DNA of 64,000 nt from Halobacteriovoraceae bacterium. Lineage in GTDB: Bacteria; Bdellovibrionota; Bacteriovoracia; Bacteriovoracales; Bacteriovoracaceae. The stretch spans positions 1-64,000 of the forward strand of contig JABGVH010000148.1 in assembly GCA_018646195.1 (NCBI GenBank). Reading direction: 5' to 3'. Both the position numbers and the translations under genes were made by a program. The notes under the pieces are model-generated. The model ran no database searches. It was not told the origin of the DNA and saw only the letters and a list, made by a program, of their open reading frames with translations. Shown here one piece after another: positions 33,985-42,712 of the stretch (positions within the stretch are counted from its first letter, which is position 1; each line of letters begins with the position of its first letter).

Positions 33985-35511
33985 ATGCCTAAATGCTCGA
34001 TGTTCTTAATGCTACTAACGCTGGCTGCCTGTTCGAACTTCCCAAAACATAATAATGCCCAAAAGGCCGATGCCGCTTCTACAAAGAAAGTCAGCGTTTT
34101 GAAAAAAGCGATGAATGCCAAGCCTGTGCAATCAGTGAATGAACAGCACGCCGAAACCGCCATAAAAGATGTCGCTTCTAAAAAAGATAGCTTTCGAATT
34201 GTTGGCTCTTCAAAAATTAATAAGTCACATACTTATAATCAAAAGACTTATTTCCTATACGGCGCTGAACACCTCAACTTAGAGAATTACTATTTTGATA
34301 TACCGGTGGTTTACAATAAAGCGGTTAAGAAATGGATTAATTATTTCCTCAATAGAGGAAGGGGATTTTTTGAGCGCTATAGTGCTCGCGCAGGTCGCTA
34401 TGCTCCTATCCTCGGTAGAATCCTAGAAGATCACGGGTTACCAAGAGACCTTATTTTCTTGGCGATGGCGGAGAGTGGTTTTCAAAATACTGCTAAAAGT
34501 TGGGCCAAGGCCGTCGGCCCTTGGCAATTCATGCCTTACACCGGCCGTCGTTTTGGTCTCAAAATAGACTGGTATAAAGACGAAAGACGGGACCCGATTA
34601 AAGCCACTATCGCAGCCAGCCGCTATTTGGCGCTATTGTTTAATGACTTTGGCTCCTGGGAGCTTGCCGCCGCCGCCTATAATGCTGGTGAAGGTAAAGT
34701 AGGACGAGCTATCCGCCGTTACCGAACGGAGAATTTTTGGAATCTTAGAAAGGGCCGTTATTTAAAAGCTGAAACTAAAAATTACGTGCCAAAAATTATG
34801 GCCTTGGCGATCTTAGGAAAGAACTTAAAATCTTTTGGTTTTGAAGAAATTGATTTTCATGAGCCGCTCGATTTTGAGGAAGTGACCATCAAGGGTGCGA
34901 CTGACCTGATCACTTTTTCTAAAGCCATAGGCATCGACTTTGAAGAAGTACAGCGCTTAAATCCTGAAATACTCCGCTGGTTTACGCCACCAGGTGAGCC
35001 TTATCTATTGCGCTTACCTCCTGGTTACGCCGAACGTTTCGAGGATTGTTGTAAAAATATCGACTTTAAAGCCGTCGCTTTTCAAGAGTATAAAGTTAGA
35101 GGCAGAAAGACTCGTCTAAGGGATGTGGCCCGCAAGTTCAAAATTAAAAATAAAGCAGTTTTGACTTGGCTGAATGGTAAGAATCCTAAAGATAGATTAA
35201 AAAAGAACTCAGTAGTTGTGATTCCCTTTAGACAAGGCCAACGCTTAAAAGCTCCGATGTATGCTGATCTCTATGAAAGGCCAAGAAAGTCGGTTCGCCG
35301 GCGTCGCAAGTACCGCAGTCGTATTCGACTGGCCAAGCGTCGTGGAAAGAATATTAAAAGGCCCAAAGCTTTTTATACCGTTAGAAGAGGAGATACTTTA
35401 TGGAGTGTTTCAAGAAAAACGGGAACCTCTCTCGACACCCTTATTGTCTCTAACCTCAAAATCGTTAAACGGCGCATGATTCGTGCTGGTGATCGATTAG
35501 TTGTGCGTTAA
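33985..35511 (+). CDS. MltD-like membrane-bound lytic murein transglycosylase with LysM domain
   Basis: 508 residues. The N-terminus (MPKCSMFLMLLTLAACSN) has a lipobox with Cys16. The SLT catalytic domain follows: ILEDHGLPRDLIFLAMAESG with the catalytic Glu, AVGPWQFMPYTGRRFGL, and LAAAAYNAGEGKVGRAI. C-terminal to it are a degenerate LysM-like segment (~385-420) and a clear LysM (FYTVRRGDTLWSVSRKTGTS, ending at the stop). An Arg/Lys-rich linker (RKSVRRRRKYRSRIRLAKRR) sits between them. The enzyme cleaves peptidoglycan to 1,6-anhydro products. A weak promoter match (TTGACC, 18 bases, GACAAT at 33931-33936) precedes it. Confidence 0.93.
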   Translation: MPKCSMFLMLLTLAACSNFPKHNNAQKADAASTKKVSVLKKAMNAKPVQSVNEQHAETAIKDVASKKDSFRIVGSSKINKSHTYNQKTYFLYGAEHLNLENYYFDIPVVYNKAVKKWINYFLNRGRGFFERYSARAGRYAPILGRILEDHGLPRDLIFLAMAESGFQNTAKSWAKAVGPWQFMPYTGRRFGLKIDWYKDERRDPIKATIAASRYLALLFNDFGSWELAAAAYNAGEGKVGRAIRRYRTENFWNLRKGRYLKAETKNYVPKIMALAILGKNLKSFGFEEIDFHEPLDFEEVTIKGATDLITFSKAIGIDFEEVQRLNPEILRWFTPPGEPYLLRLPPGYAERFEDCCKNIDFKAVAFQEYKVRGRKTRLRDVARKFKIKNKAVLTWLNGKNPKDRLKKNSVVVIPFRQGQRLKAPMYADLYERPRKSVRRRRKYRSRIRLAKRRGKNIKRPKAFYTVRRGDTLWSVSRKTGTSLDTLIVSNLKIVKRRMIRAGDRLVVR

Positions 35512-35598
35512 AGATATAAAAATTTAAGTAAATTTTCTTAACAGGCCGTGACTTACTGAAGTAGTATCGTAAGGTACCTTTTCTTTTCAGGAGTATTC

Positions 35599-36741
35599 AT
35601 GGCCCTTTCGCGCCTTAAAAGTTTAAAGAAAGAAACTCAAAATGTTGTTGAAACGCATTTTTTCGGCCATTTGGTAGTAGGTGATGACCTGCAGAGCGCT
35701 GAACTTTATCGCCAATTATGTAGTCAGCATGGTGAAGCTGAAGTGGCCTGGCTTTGTACAGTCGAGCCAAGCCTCGACGAATTGCGCCCTTGGGGCCCCA
35801 CCACTCTTAGAGGAGAATCAAGTCTTTTGGAGTTTTCTAAACTCTATCCAAATGCCGAAGTAGAGCATCAAGAAAAATCACCTGTCTTTTATAAAGAACA
35901 AAAATTCCGTCCCTTTACTGCAAAAATGAAGTCAGAGCCATTGCAATGGGGAGAGCAGTTCTACAGTCAAAAAGGTGCCTATCCAAAATGGGAAGAGCTC
36001 TACCATTTTTTAAATGACCGCGAGTTTATGGCCAGCCTCGGATCTAAAGTATTGTCGCCAACAATTGTAGGACTCGCAAAAATAACACCAACCGATTTAA
36101 TCCAAGCCGCCGAATACCGCCTGACAGGGGCTGACGGTAATTTCTTAGAATGCCAAAATCTTTATTGGGGACGATCAGCATTAGAATTTTTAAATCTTTT
36201 TAGCGATAAGAATCAATTAAGTGGAGATTTTATTCAGTTCTGCGAAGAAAGCACCACACCCTCTTCGCTCTTTGTCCGTTTAAAATTCCCCAAAATGGTT
36301 TCAGAGCGACTGGAAACACTCTTCCTTCCTTTAAGCTATACCCATGAGTGGGGACATTGGATGGGAGAATTTAGACTATATAAAGATAATGAAGGCAGTG
36401 GGCAAGAAGTAGAGTTCTTAACCTTTTTTGATAAGAACGCATGCAATGAAGACGACTTATCGAAGAAAATTCGCCTTTTAAAGCGCCATTTAGAAAAAAT
36501 ATTTCCACTTTTTAAAGGCTGCCCCTACAGAGAATACATAAAAGTAGAGGAGCAAACTATGCGTCTAAAATTTGACGAAATGCTCTATTCGAAGGTTTCA
36601 GGAGAACTGGTAAATCTTTCCTTGGCCCGTCCCAATGGCCCATTCAGCGCTTTTGGTGCGAGTGAAAGTAGTTTCGAATATTCCATAAATAAGATCCCGT
36701 TGGCGAGTGAAGCGTCAGAAGAAAGCCTTTCCCCTTCTTAG
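35599..36741 (+). CDS. Protein of unknown function (380 aa) with an HEWGH sequence
   Basis: 380 residues, no signal peptide; CAGGAGTATTCATG gives a strong ribosome site. I do not recognise the family. The N-terminus (HLVVGDDLQSAELYRQL) resembles the first strand-turn-helix of a Rossmann fold but lacks GxGxxG. The sequence HEWGH at residues 249-253 formally matches HExxH, yet it lies in what reads as a beta-strand (THEWGHWMGEFRLY), so a zinc protease is doubtful. The C-terminus is Ser/Glu-rich. It lies between mltD and a porin-like gene on the same strand. Confidence 0.7.
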   Translation: MALSRLKSLKKETQNVVETHFFGHLVVGDDLQSAELYRQLCSQHGEAEVAWLCTVEPSLDELRPWGPTTLRGESSLLEFSKLYPNAEVEHQEKSPVFYKEQKFRPFTAKMKSEPLQWGEQFYSQKGAYPKWEELYHFLNDREFMASLGSKVLSPTIVGLAKITPTDLIQAAEYRLTGADGNFLECQNLYWGRSALEFLNLFSDKNQLSGDFIQFCEESTTPSSLFVRLKFPKMVSERLETLFLPLSYTHEWGHWMGEFRLYKDNEGSGQEVEFLTFFDKNACNEDDLSKKIRLLKRHLEKIFPLFKGCPYREYIKVEEQTMRLKFDEMLYSKVSGELVNLSLARPNGPFSAFGASESSFEYSINKIPLASEASEESLSPS

Positions 36742-36789
36742 AAATTAAATTTTTTTAAATATTTTCTTGGTTTGAGTTGTTGACAAATA

Positions 36790-36818
36790 TTGTTAAGAGA
36801 CTGAAACTTATAGATAAT
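36790..36818 (+). promoter_or_regulatory. Candidate promoter of the porin-like gene
   Basis: TTGTTA (36790-36795), a 17-base spacer and GATAAT (36813-36818) lie about 80 bp before the ATG in a very A/T-rich leader. The leader agrees with a strongly expressed outer-membrane gene. Confidence 0.38.
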
Positions 36819-36899
36819 ATAATTTTAGATTGTTTTTTTAAAAACAGAAACACGATTGCAATTTTAGGGAATGTAATCAGATAACTTCAAGGAGAATGC

Positions 36900-38084
36900 A
36901 TGAAAAAATCAATTATGATTGGACTAGGCCTAGCGCTGCTCTCTACTAGCGCTTATGCCACCAAATCACGTTTGTCAGCTTTAGGTCAAAATGAAGACCG
37001 TGGCTCACATTACATCGACGACACTCGGTCAGTTTTTCGTAACGCTGCTCATGTTAATACCATGAACAATTACGTTGTAACTGAATGGGGTAACAACACT
37101 GGTGCCGCAGGTACAACAGAAAATGCTGAAGGTGGTTTTTTCCGCTCTTCTGGTGCTTTCGCTTACGGTCTTTATTATGGATCAGATCTTGACGATCAAA
37201 ATGCAATTCGTAGCAATGCAGCTGCTTCAACTAACAACTATGGTGGATCAAGTATCGCCATGGGTTCTTCTTCACTAATGGCCCGTACAAATGAAATCGG
37301 ACTTTTCTTTGGTGGCGATATGGGCGTTCAATGGGGTGCTCACCTTCAATATTCAAAAGCTAAGAACGAAGGTTCTACGCTTAATGATAAGGAAGCCGAT
37401 CAATCAGGACTTGCTCTTGGTGGTGGTATCATCATGGGTGACCTTGAGCTTTACGCTAACTTAAAACTAAGTGATGATTCTGAAAATTTCGCAAATGCGT
37501 CTACTACAGGTGCTAAATGGGAAGGCGGCGGAGTCAATATCGGCGCATCTTATGGATGGGGCGATTGGACCTTCTTCGCAGAGTACGACAAAATCAGTGC
37601 TGAGTTTACAGCTGGTTCTGGTGTAGCTAAAAACGAAACGGAGCGTACTTCTCTAGAAATTGGAGCTGGTAACACTCATGAAGTTTCTTCAACAGCTCGT
37701 GTTTATTACAACGTCTCTTACAAGTCTGTAGAGGGTGAAGATAAAGACGGAACAACAGCAGCTAACAACAGAAAGCAAAAAGACACAAACCTTCCGTTTA
37801 CTGTAGGTTTCGAAGCTGATGCCAATAGCTGGCTAACAGTTCGTGGTGCAATTTCTGCCAACGTTCTTATCTCTGACACAGAAGTAACTACAAGTGGAGC
37901 TACTGGTAGAACTTTTAAAGAAACAGATGTCGATTCTCAGTCAGTAACAGCTGGTGCCACTCTTAACTTTGGTAAGCTTAAGATTGACGGTGTTATCGGT
38001 TCAGGTGAGTCAGGAAATAGTTCAAATGATGACCTTGCGCTTGACAACCTCTTTACTGAAGTTGCGGTACACTACTGGTTCTAA
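36900..38084 (+). CDS. Porin-like outer-membrane beta-barrel protein
   Basis: 394 residues with a signal peptide (MKKSIMIGLGLALLSTSAYA) and an AAGGAG ribosome site. The mature protein starts with SRLSALGQNEDRGSHYIDD and then alternates hydrophobic and polar residues in many strands. It ends EVAVHYWF, with the C-terminal Phe used as the Bam/beta-signal. Gly, Ser, Asn and Thr are frequent and codons are regular, as in abundant porins. The N-terminal DDTRSVFRNAAHVN motif is reminiscent of major outer-membrane proteins of Bdellovibrionota, a recalled similarity and not a proof. A strong terminator follows, so it is monocistronic. Confidence 0.78.
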   Translation: MKKSIMIGLGLALLSTSAYATKSRLSALGQNEDRGSHYIDDTRSVFRNAAHVNTMNNYVVTEWGNNTGAAGTTENAEGGFFRSSGAFAYGLYYGSDLDDQNAIRSNAAASTNNYGGSSIAMGSSSLMARTNEIGLFFGGDMGVQWGAHLQYSKAKNEGSTLNDKEADQSGLALGGGIIMGDLELYANLKLSDDSENFANASTTGAKWEGGGVNIGASYGWGDWTFFAEYDKISAEFTAGSGVAKNETERTSLEIGAGNTHEVSSTARVYYNVSYKSVEGEDKDGTTAANNRKQKDTNLPFTVGFEADANSWLTVRGAISANVLISDTEVTTSGATGRTFKETDVDSQSVTAGATLNFGKLKIDGVIGSGESGNSSNDDLALDNLFTEVAVHYWF

Positions 38085-38128
38085 TCAATCTCTTTGTGAG
38101 TTGAAAATAATCAAGAATACCCTAAAGG

Positions 38129-38155
38129 GCCTCTTCTTCGGAAGGGGCTTTTTTT
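38129..38155 (+). terminator. Rho-independent terminator after the porin-like gene
   Basis: GCCTCTTC and GAAGGGGC pair over 8 bp (one G-U) around a TTCG tetraloop, then seven T residues follow. It ends the monocistronic porin-like transcript. Confidence 0.88.
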
Positions 38156-38219
38156 GGTCTAGGATGGACAGTATGGCAGCGGGAGGCAGGAGCCGAAGCT
38201 GGCGTGGTCTAATTTTCTA

Positions 38220-38693
38220 TTAAAGCGAAAGCTGGCGGTAGGTTTCATAGGCCACAGCGGTGGCGACATTAGAGAGATTGAGGGAACGGACCTTATCACT
38301 CAGCATTGGGACGCTTAAGAAGCGTTCCGGATAAGACCCAAATAGTTCACTTGGCAGGCCCTTAGTTTCAGAACCAAAAATCAAAAAAGAATTTTGCACA
38401 AAGTTAGCTTCGAAATAAGTTTTTTCAGCATTCTTAGAAAAGAAGCAGAGCTGCTCTTTAGCAGGCTTCTCACTCGCCATAAATTGATCAATGCAATCGT
38501 ACTCTGTCAGGTCTAAAAACTTCCAGTAATCGAGACCAGCTCGTCTGACGGCCTTCTCTGACAGGTCGAAGCCATAAGGTTTTATCAGGATCAGAGGGAT
38601 ATTGAGGGCGACGCAAGTGCGCCCGATACTTCCGGTATTTCCGGGAATTTCGGGCGCCACAAGAACTATTTTAAAATTAGTTTTCTTAGGCAT
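38220..38693 (-). CDS. trmL: tRNA (cytidine/uridine-34 2'-O)-methyltransferase TrmL
   Basis: A 157-residue single-domain SPOUT (SpoU) methyltransferase. APEIPGNTGSIGRTC is motif 1, LIFGSETKGLP the SAM knot motif 2, and SLNLSNVATAVAYETYRQL motif 3. The RRAGLDYW segment is typical of TrmL, which methylates the wobble base of tRNA-Leu. There is no extra RNA-binding domain, in line with TrmL working as a dimer. The gene overlaps the pepA end by 8 nt, so the two are coupled. Confidence 0.94.
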   Translation of the reverse strand: MPKKTNFKIVLVAPEIPGNTGSIGRTCVALNIPLILIKPYGFDLSEKAVRRAGLDYWKFLDLTEYDCIDQFMASEKPAKEQLCFFSKNAEKTYFEANFVQNSFLIFGSETKGLPSELFGSYPERFLSVPMLSDKVRSLNLSNVATAVAYETYRQLSL

Positions 38694-40197
38694 TTTGGAT
38701 AAAATGCTCCAGGCTTCTGACTACAAGTCCGCTGGCACCTTTTTTAGGGCAGTAGGGGAGATGTCCCTGATCGCCAGCACAGCCAGCAATGTCTAAGTGG
38801 GCCCAGGAAATATCGTCTTTGACAAAATTTTCGAGAAAGGCTGCTGCTTTGGCAGAGCCACCCCAGCGAGAACCACCAATATTTTTAAGGTCGGCGATAT
38901 TCGATTTCATGTCGTCGCGCCATTCCTCAATAATCGGAAGTTGCCACATGTATTCGTCTGTGGCGGCAGCGGATTTCATTAGGTTATCTCTTAATTTTTT
39001 ATCATTACCCATTAGGCCACAGACTTCAGTTCCGAGGGCAATTAATACTGCGCCGGTTAATGTAGCAGCGTCGATGATGCAATCAGGTTTTTGGTCGCAG
39101 GCATAATCGAGAACGTCTCCTAGTACCAAACGTCCCTCGGCATCGGTATTGAGCACTTCAACTGTTTTACCATTTCTAGCGGTGACGATTGAGTCAGGCA
39201 TTGTGGCAAAAGAGTTGACCGCATTATCCGTCATTCCGAGGAAGCAGGAAATTTTAACGGGCGCATTGTTGAGAACGGCAGCTCTAAAAGCCGCGTAAAC
39301 AGTCGCTGAACCGGCCATATCAAACTTCATTCCGGCCATGGCAGCGGCTGGTTTTAGGGAATAGCCACCAGTATCGAAGACTAAACCTTTTCCGACTAAG
39401 GCAACATGTTTCGTTTTCTTAGTCACTTTTGCCGGAGTGTAGGTCAAATGAACTAGTCGAGGGTCGAAACCGGAGCCAGCATTTACACTAAGGAACATTC
39501 CCATTTTTTCTTTCTTTAACTCGGGCTTACCGAGGATTTTAACTTTAACTCGCTTTAGCTTCTTAGCGTCTTTCTCTACTTCTTTGGCGTAGTAAACAGA
39601 GCTTTGAATATTAGGAGGGTCGTTGACGAAATCTCGTGCTATTGCAATCGAATCAGTTAGGTTTTTCTTGGCATCAAGTACTGCTTGAAGTTTTTTGGCC
39701 TTGCTCTTAGCGGCGCTAGAGTCGAGAAAAAGTTTCTTAAATTTACAGGGAGATTTTTTGCTCTTATGCTTATCATAACTATAGGCAGTCATTCCGACTG
39801 CTTCGGAAATAATCCCGACAGTCTTTTCAAGATTTCCCTTTAAAGTAAAACCGTCTAATTGAAGAGCAGCCTCAGCATGTCCACTCGAGACAAGACTATA
39901 AATTTTGGCGCTTTCTTTTCTAAGACTTTCACTAGAGAGTTTAGATTTCTCTCCAAGTCCCCAGGCAAGAACCATTTCTCCACTTGCTAGTGGGAATAAA
40001 AATTTTGTTCCAGCAGTTCCAGTAAAGGTTGCAGCAGCATTGATAGCAGAAAAGGCTTCTTTAAGATCGCTTGACCAGTGACTATTAACTAGTTGGGCAG
40101 GATCTTTTTTCTGTTTTCCAGCTTTTGAATAGGCCGCAACCACAAGCACTTCGTCGCTTGAATAACTCTTAGCGTTAAGATTTAGGATAATATCCAT
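38686..40197 (-). CDS. pepA: Leucyl aminopeptidase (M17, PepA)
   Basis: 503 residues. The C-terminal catalytic domain has KGLVFDTGGYSLKPAAAM, MKFDMAGSATVY and the family signature NTDAEGRLVLGD, giving the two-zinc site (Lys, Asp, Asp, Asp, Glu) and the catalytic Lys and Arg. The N-terminal macro-like domain is divergent and Lys/Ser-rich (SAAKSKAKKLQAVLDAKKN). It releases N-terminal amino acids from peptides; E. coli PepA also binds DNA. AAGGAG precedes the ATG. trmL follows with an 8-nt overlap. Confidence 0.95.
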   Translation of the reverse strand: MDIILNLNAKSYSSDEVLVVAAYSKAGKQKKDPAQLVNSHWSSDLKEAFSAINAAATFTGTAGTKFLFPLASGEMVLAWGLGEKSKLSSESLRKESAKIYSLVSSGHAEAALQLDGFTLKGNLEKTVGIISEAVGMTAYSYDKHKSKKSPCKFKKLFLDSSAAKSKAKKLQAVLDAKKNLTDSIAIARDFVNDPPNIQSSVYYAKEVEKDAKKLKRVKVKILGKPELKKEKMGMFLSVNAGSGFDPRLVHLTYTPAKVTKKTKHVALVGKGLVFDTGGYSLKPAAAMAGMKFDMAGSATVYAAFRAAVLNNAPVKISCFLGMTDNAVNSFATMPDSIVTARNGKTVEVLNTDAEGRLVLGDVLDYACDQKPDCIIDAATLTGAVLIALGTEVCGLMGNDKKLRDNLMKSAAATDEYMWQLPIIEEWRDDMKSNIADLKNIGGSRWGGSAKAAAFLENFVKDDISWAHLDIAGCAGDQGHLPYCPKKGASGLVVRSLEHFIQNA

Positions 40198-40269
40198 GTT
40201 TACTCCTTATGGATTGGTTGAGGGGCGGTAGGAAGGGGGGTAAACTAACATGGAAAGGATAGTTTTTAA

Positions 40270-41448
40270 ATGCTTAAGACCTCACAGCGCTATTTAGCCG
40301 CCAGTTTTATCCCTCCGTTTTTATTGAGTACGGTTTTTTTCGTACTCTTTTTATTAACCTTTCAACTTTTTCGCATCACTCGCATTGTTATCAACAAAGG
40401 GGTCGAGCTCTCGACTCTTTTCGAGCTGATTGGGCATATCGCCATAACTTTTCTTCCCATGGCGATTCCTCTAAGTGCCCTGTTCGCTACTATTTTTACT
40501 CTTAGTAAAATGAGCGAGGATTCTGAAATCGTCGCTATGCGCTCTTTTGGGACTACCAAGTGGCAATTGTTTACTCCATTTTTAATCATTGGTGTGATGA
40601 TTGGGGCGGTTGTTTTTTCTCTCAACCAAAACTTAATTCCCTATTCCAAGAATCAATTTAAAAATAGCATTATCAGGCTGACTTCGAGAGGAATGTTAAC
40701 GGACATAAAGGCCGAGAATTTTTTTACGGATATACCTGGTGTCACGCTTTTTGCCGAAAAAGTAGAGAACGAGGGGCAGATTTTAAAAGATGTTTTTATT
40801 CAAATCCGCCAAAAAGGGAAAGAAGAGCAAAGAGTAATTTTCGCTAAACAGGGAATACTTATCAAACAAAAAGTGGGCAAGATGGCGACCCCAAGTATTC
40901 GTTTGCATCTCTCCGATGGAAATATCATCACCACTTCCCAGACAGAAGATAGAGAAATAGAAAAAATTCTTTTCGAGGAATATGATTTTCCTATTTTAAG
41001 TGGAGGTGAGACTCCTGGCTTCGTAACTAAAGATAGTATGCGTTCCAATCAGGAGCTGCGAGAAGTGATTCGCGCTAGAGATAAGGAACTTACTACCCTT
41101 TTGTCTAAAGACAATCGCTCTTCGCGGGAAGAGCAGCGAGTTCACGAAATCCGAAAGAGGCTTCCGAAAAGTAAAATCGAATACTGGAGCCGAATCAACA
41201 CACCTCTAATCTGCTTACTTTTTATTTTCCTGGGCTTTAGCTTAGGCATTAAGAAGGGTCGTGGGCGCCAGCGAAATACCGGTGCCATTAGTTTTTTAGT
41301 GTTAGTTCTTTATTATGCATTATTTTTTGCTGGTATCAGTTACTCGCGAAAAGGTCATATCACACCTGCAATGGCGGTCTTTCTCCCTGGATTTATAATA
41401 TCCGTCGTAGGCTATCGATTTTATAAAAAATTAGATTGGATGAGTTAA
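40270..41448 (+). CDS. LptF/LptG-family permease (YjgP/YjgQ)
   Basis: A 392-residue inner-membrane protein with three N-terminal and three C-terminal membrane helices around a periplasmic jellyroll (~100-290). The signature FLPMAIPLSALFATIFTLSK MSEDSE-like pattern, then MRSFG, is diagnostic of the LPS-export ABC permeases. The C-terminal part (SRINTPLICLLFIFLGFSLG) contains the second helix bundle. The pair LptF/LptG with LptB extracts LPS from the inner membrane; only one permease is present here, and LptF versus LptG cannot be settled by eye. It is divergent from pepA and ends 7 nt from rodZ. Confidence 0.88.
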   Translation: MLKTSQRYLAASFIPPFLLSTVFFVLFLLTFQLFRITRIVINKGVELSTLFELIGHIAITFLPMAIPLSALFATIFTLSKMSEDSEIVAMRSFGTTKWQLFTPFLIIGVMIGAVVFSLNQNLIPYSKNQFKNSIIRLTSRGMLTDIKAENFFTDIPGVTLFAEKVENEGQILKDVFIQIRQKGKEEQRVIFAKQGILIKQKVGKMATPSIRLHLSDGNIITTSQTEDREIEKILFEEYDFPILSGGETPGFVTKDSMRSNQELREVIRARDKELTTLLSKDNRSSREEQRVHEIRKRLPKSKIEYWSRINTPLICLLFIFLGFSLGIKKGRGRQRNTGAISFLVLVLYYALFFAGISYSRKGHITPAMAVFLPGFIISVVGYRFYKKLDWMS

Positions 41449-41455
41449 AGCTGGC

Positions 41456-42709
41456 TTAGTAGGCTTCGGATGTATCGACGGTTCCATCTTTCTTAAAGAC
41501 AAATAATGGAATTTTAAATTTCCCGTGGCTTCCTTCCGGAAAAACAAGAGACTTAACACCTGAAGAAGTTTGAATCAAAATAGGCTTTCCGTTATAAAAC
41601 ATTTTAGTCGCGTTGACGTTTCCAAGAAAGATTCGAATTTCATCTCCTCTAATTAACAAAGTACGCCCTTTTTTGAGGACGAATTTCTTGATTGGGTTCT
41701 CATCAGTTTTATAGGTGATCCAACTATCGCCCTTGACGGCATTTATGAAGAGATTTTGACGGTTTTTATCAATTGATCTTTGGGCACTTTCAGGAAAATA
41801 TTTTTGTAAGTCTTCATCAGAAAGTTTCTTATCTATTGTAAATAGTGGCAGTGTTAGAGAGCGAAAAGTAATTTTATTTTGCTCTTCAGTTTCTTTTTTA
41901 TCGGTCTCTTCGTCAGCTGCTTCTGCCACAAAATCGTCATCTTCGTCGGTGGCTTTTTCAGGAGCTGCTTTCTTTTCTACCACTGGAGCTACAGCTGGGG
42001 CTGGGTTTTGAACAGGCCCTTCAACAACTTCTTCTTTTTCTATCGCCTGAACAGCTCCCTCTGAATGGCTTTTCAAAGGGGTATCGGCGTTGAGAGTTGT
42101 TGGTTCAACTACTTTCTCAACTGTCTTCTCGTTATTGGAGTTTCCAAATACAAAGAAAGCGATTAAGCCCAAGGCGAGACAAATACCGACTGCACCAAAG
42201 ATAACTGGCATTACGCCATTATGATTACCCTCATCGTTACTGGTTTCTAGTAGATTCTTAGGCTGAGGAACAACATCAGAAAAAATTTCGTAAGTCTTAT
42301 CGAGAACATCTAGAGTCTCGGCTTGGTTTAAACCAAGTATTCGAGAATACGATTTTATATATCCTTTAACATAGGCCTTGTCGGGAAGTTTTTCAAATAA
42401 GTCTCCCTCTAGGAACTCGAGCATGGTGACGCTAATTTTAGTATGCTGGGAGATAATTTTTATACTGAGCTTTTTCTCTTCTCTCTTATGTTTTAGAAAG
42501 GCTCCAATAGTGACTTGCTCTGCAGGAAGCGAAGGGAGGGGCTCCGGTGCTTCTTCTTCGACTACTAAATCTTCACGAGGACTAGGAGGGGGAGCAACGT
42601 TTAGATCATCTTGAATCTCAGGATGTTCTTCGTTCTCATAATCAGAAAAAAGAAAAGGCTTTGATGCCTTTTCGTTCTGTTTTGCTTTTCCGTTTTTTCG
42701 TTTACCCAT
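41456..42709 (-). CDS. rodZ: RodZ-like cytoskeletal helix-turn-helix membrane protein
   Basis: 417 residues. The cytosolic part has an acidic Pro-rich lead (~25-65), then the RodZ HTH (IGAFLKHKREEKKLSIKIIS, HTKISVTMLEFLEGDLFEKL, YVKGYIKSYSRILGL) that binds MreB in E. coli. One transmembrane helix follows (MPVIFGAVGICLALGLIAFF), then a periplasmic linker rich in Glu, Pro and Ala, and a C-terminal DUF4115 beta domain (WITYKTDENPIKKFVLKKG, EIRIFLGNVNATK). It links cell shape to peptidoglycan synthesis. A TPR lipoprotein gene lies 3 nt upstream, echoing the gammaproteobacterial pilF-rodZ order. Confidence 0.9.
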   Translation of the reverse strand: MGKRKNGKAKQNEKASKPFLFSDYENEEHPEIQDDLNVAPPPSPREDLVVEEEAPEPLPSLPAEQVTIGAFLKHKREEKKLSIKIISQHTKISVTMLEFLEGDLFEKLPDKAYVKGYIKSYSRILGLNQAETLDVLDKTYEIFSDVVPQPKNLLETSNDEGNHNGVMPVIFGAVGICLALGLIAFFVFGNSNNEKTVEKVVEPTTLNADTPLKSHSEGAVQAIEKEEVVEGPVQNPAPAVAPVVEKKAAPEKATDEDDDFVAEAADEETDKKETEEQNKITFRSLTLPLFTIDKKLSDEDLQKYFPESAQRSIDKNRQNLFINAVKGDSWITYKTDENPIKKFVLKKGRTLLIRGDEIRIFLGNVNATKMFYNGKPILIQTSSGVKSLVFPEGSHGKFKIPLFVFKKDGTVDTSEAY

Positions 42710-42712
42710 ATC

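Noticed and set aside
36900-38084. Direct or tandem repeats in the porin-like gene
   Set aside because: The Gly/Ser/Asn-rich codons look repetitive, but no unit recurs in register; it is normal barrel strand composition.
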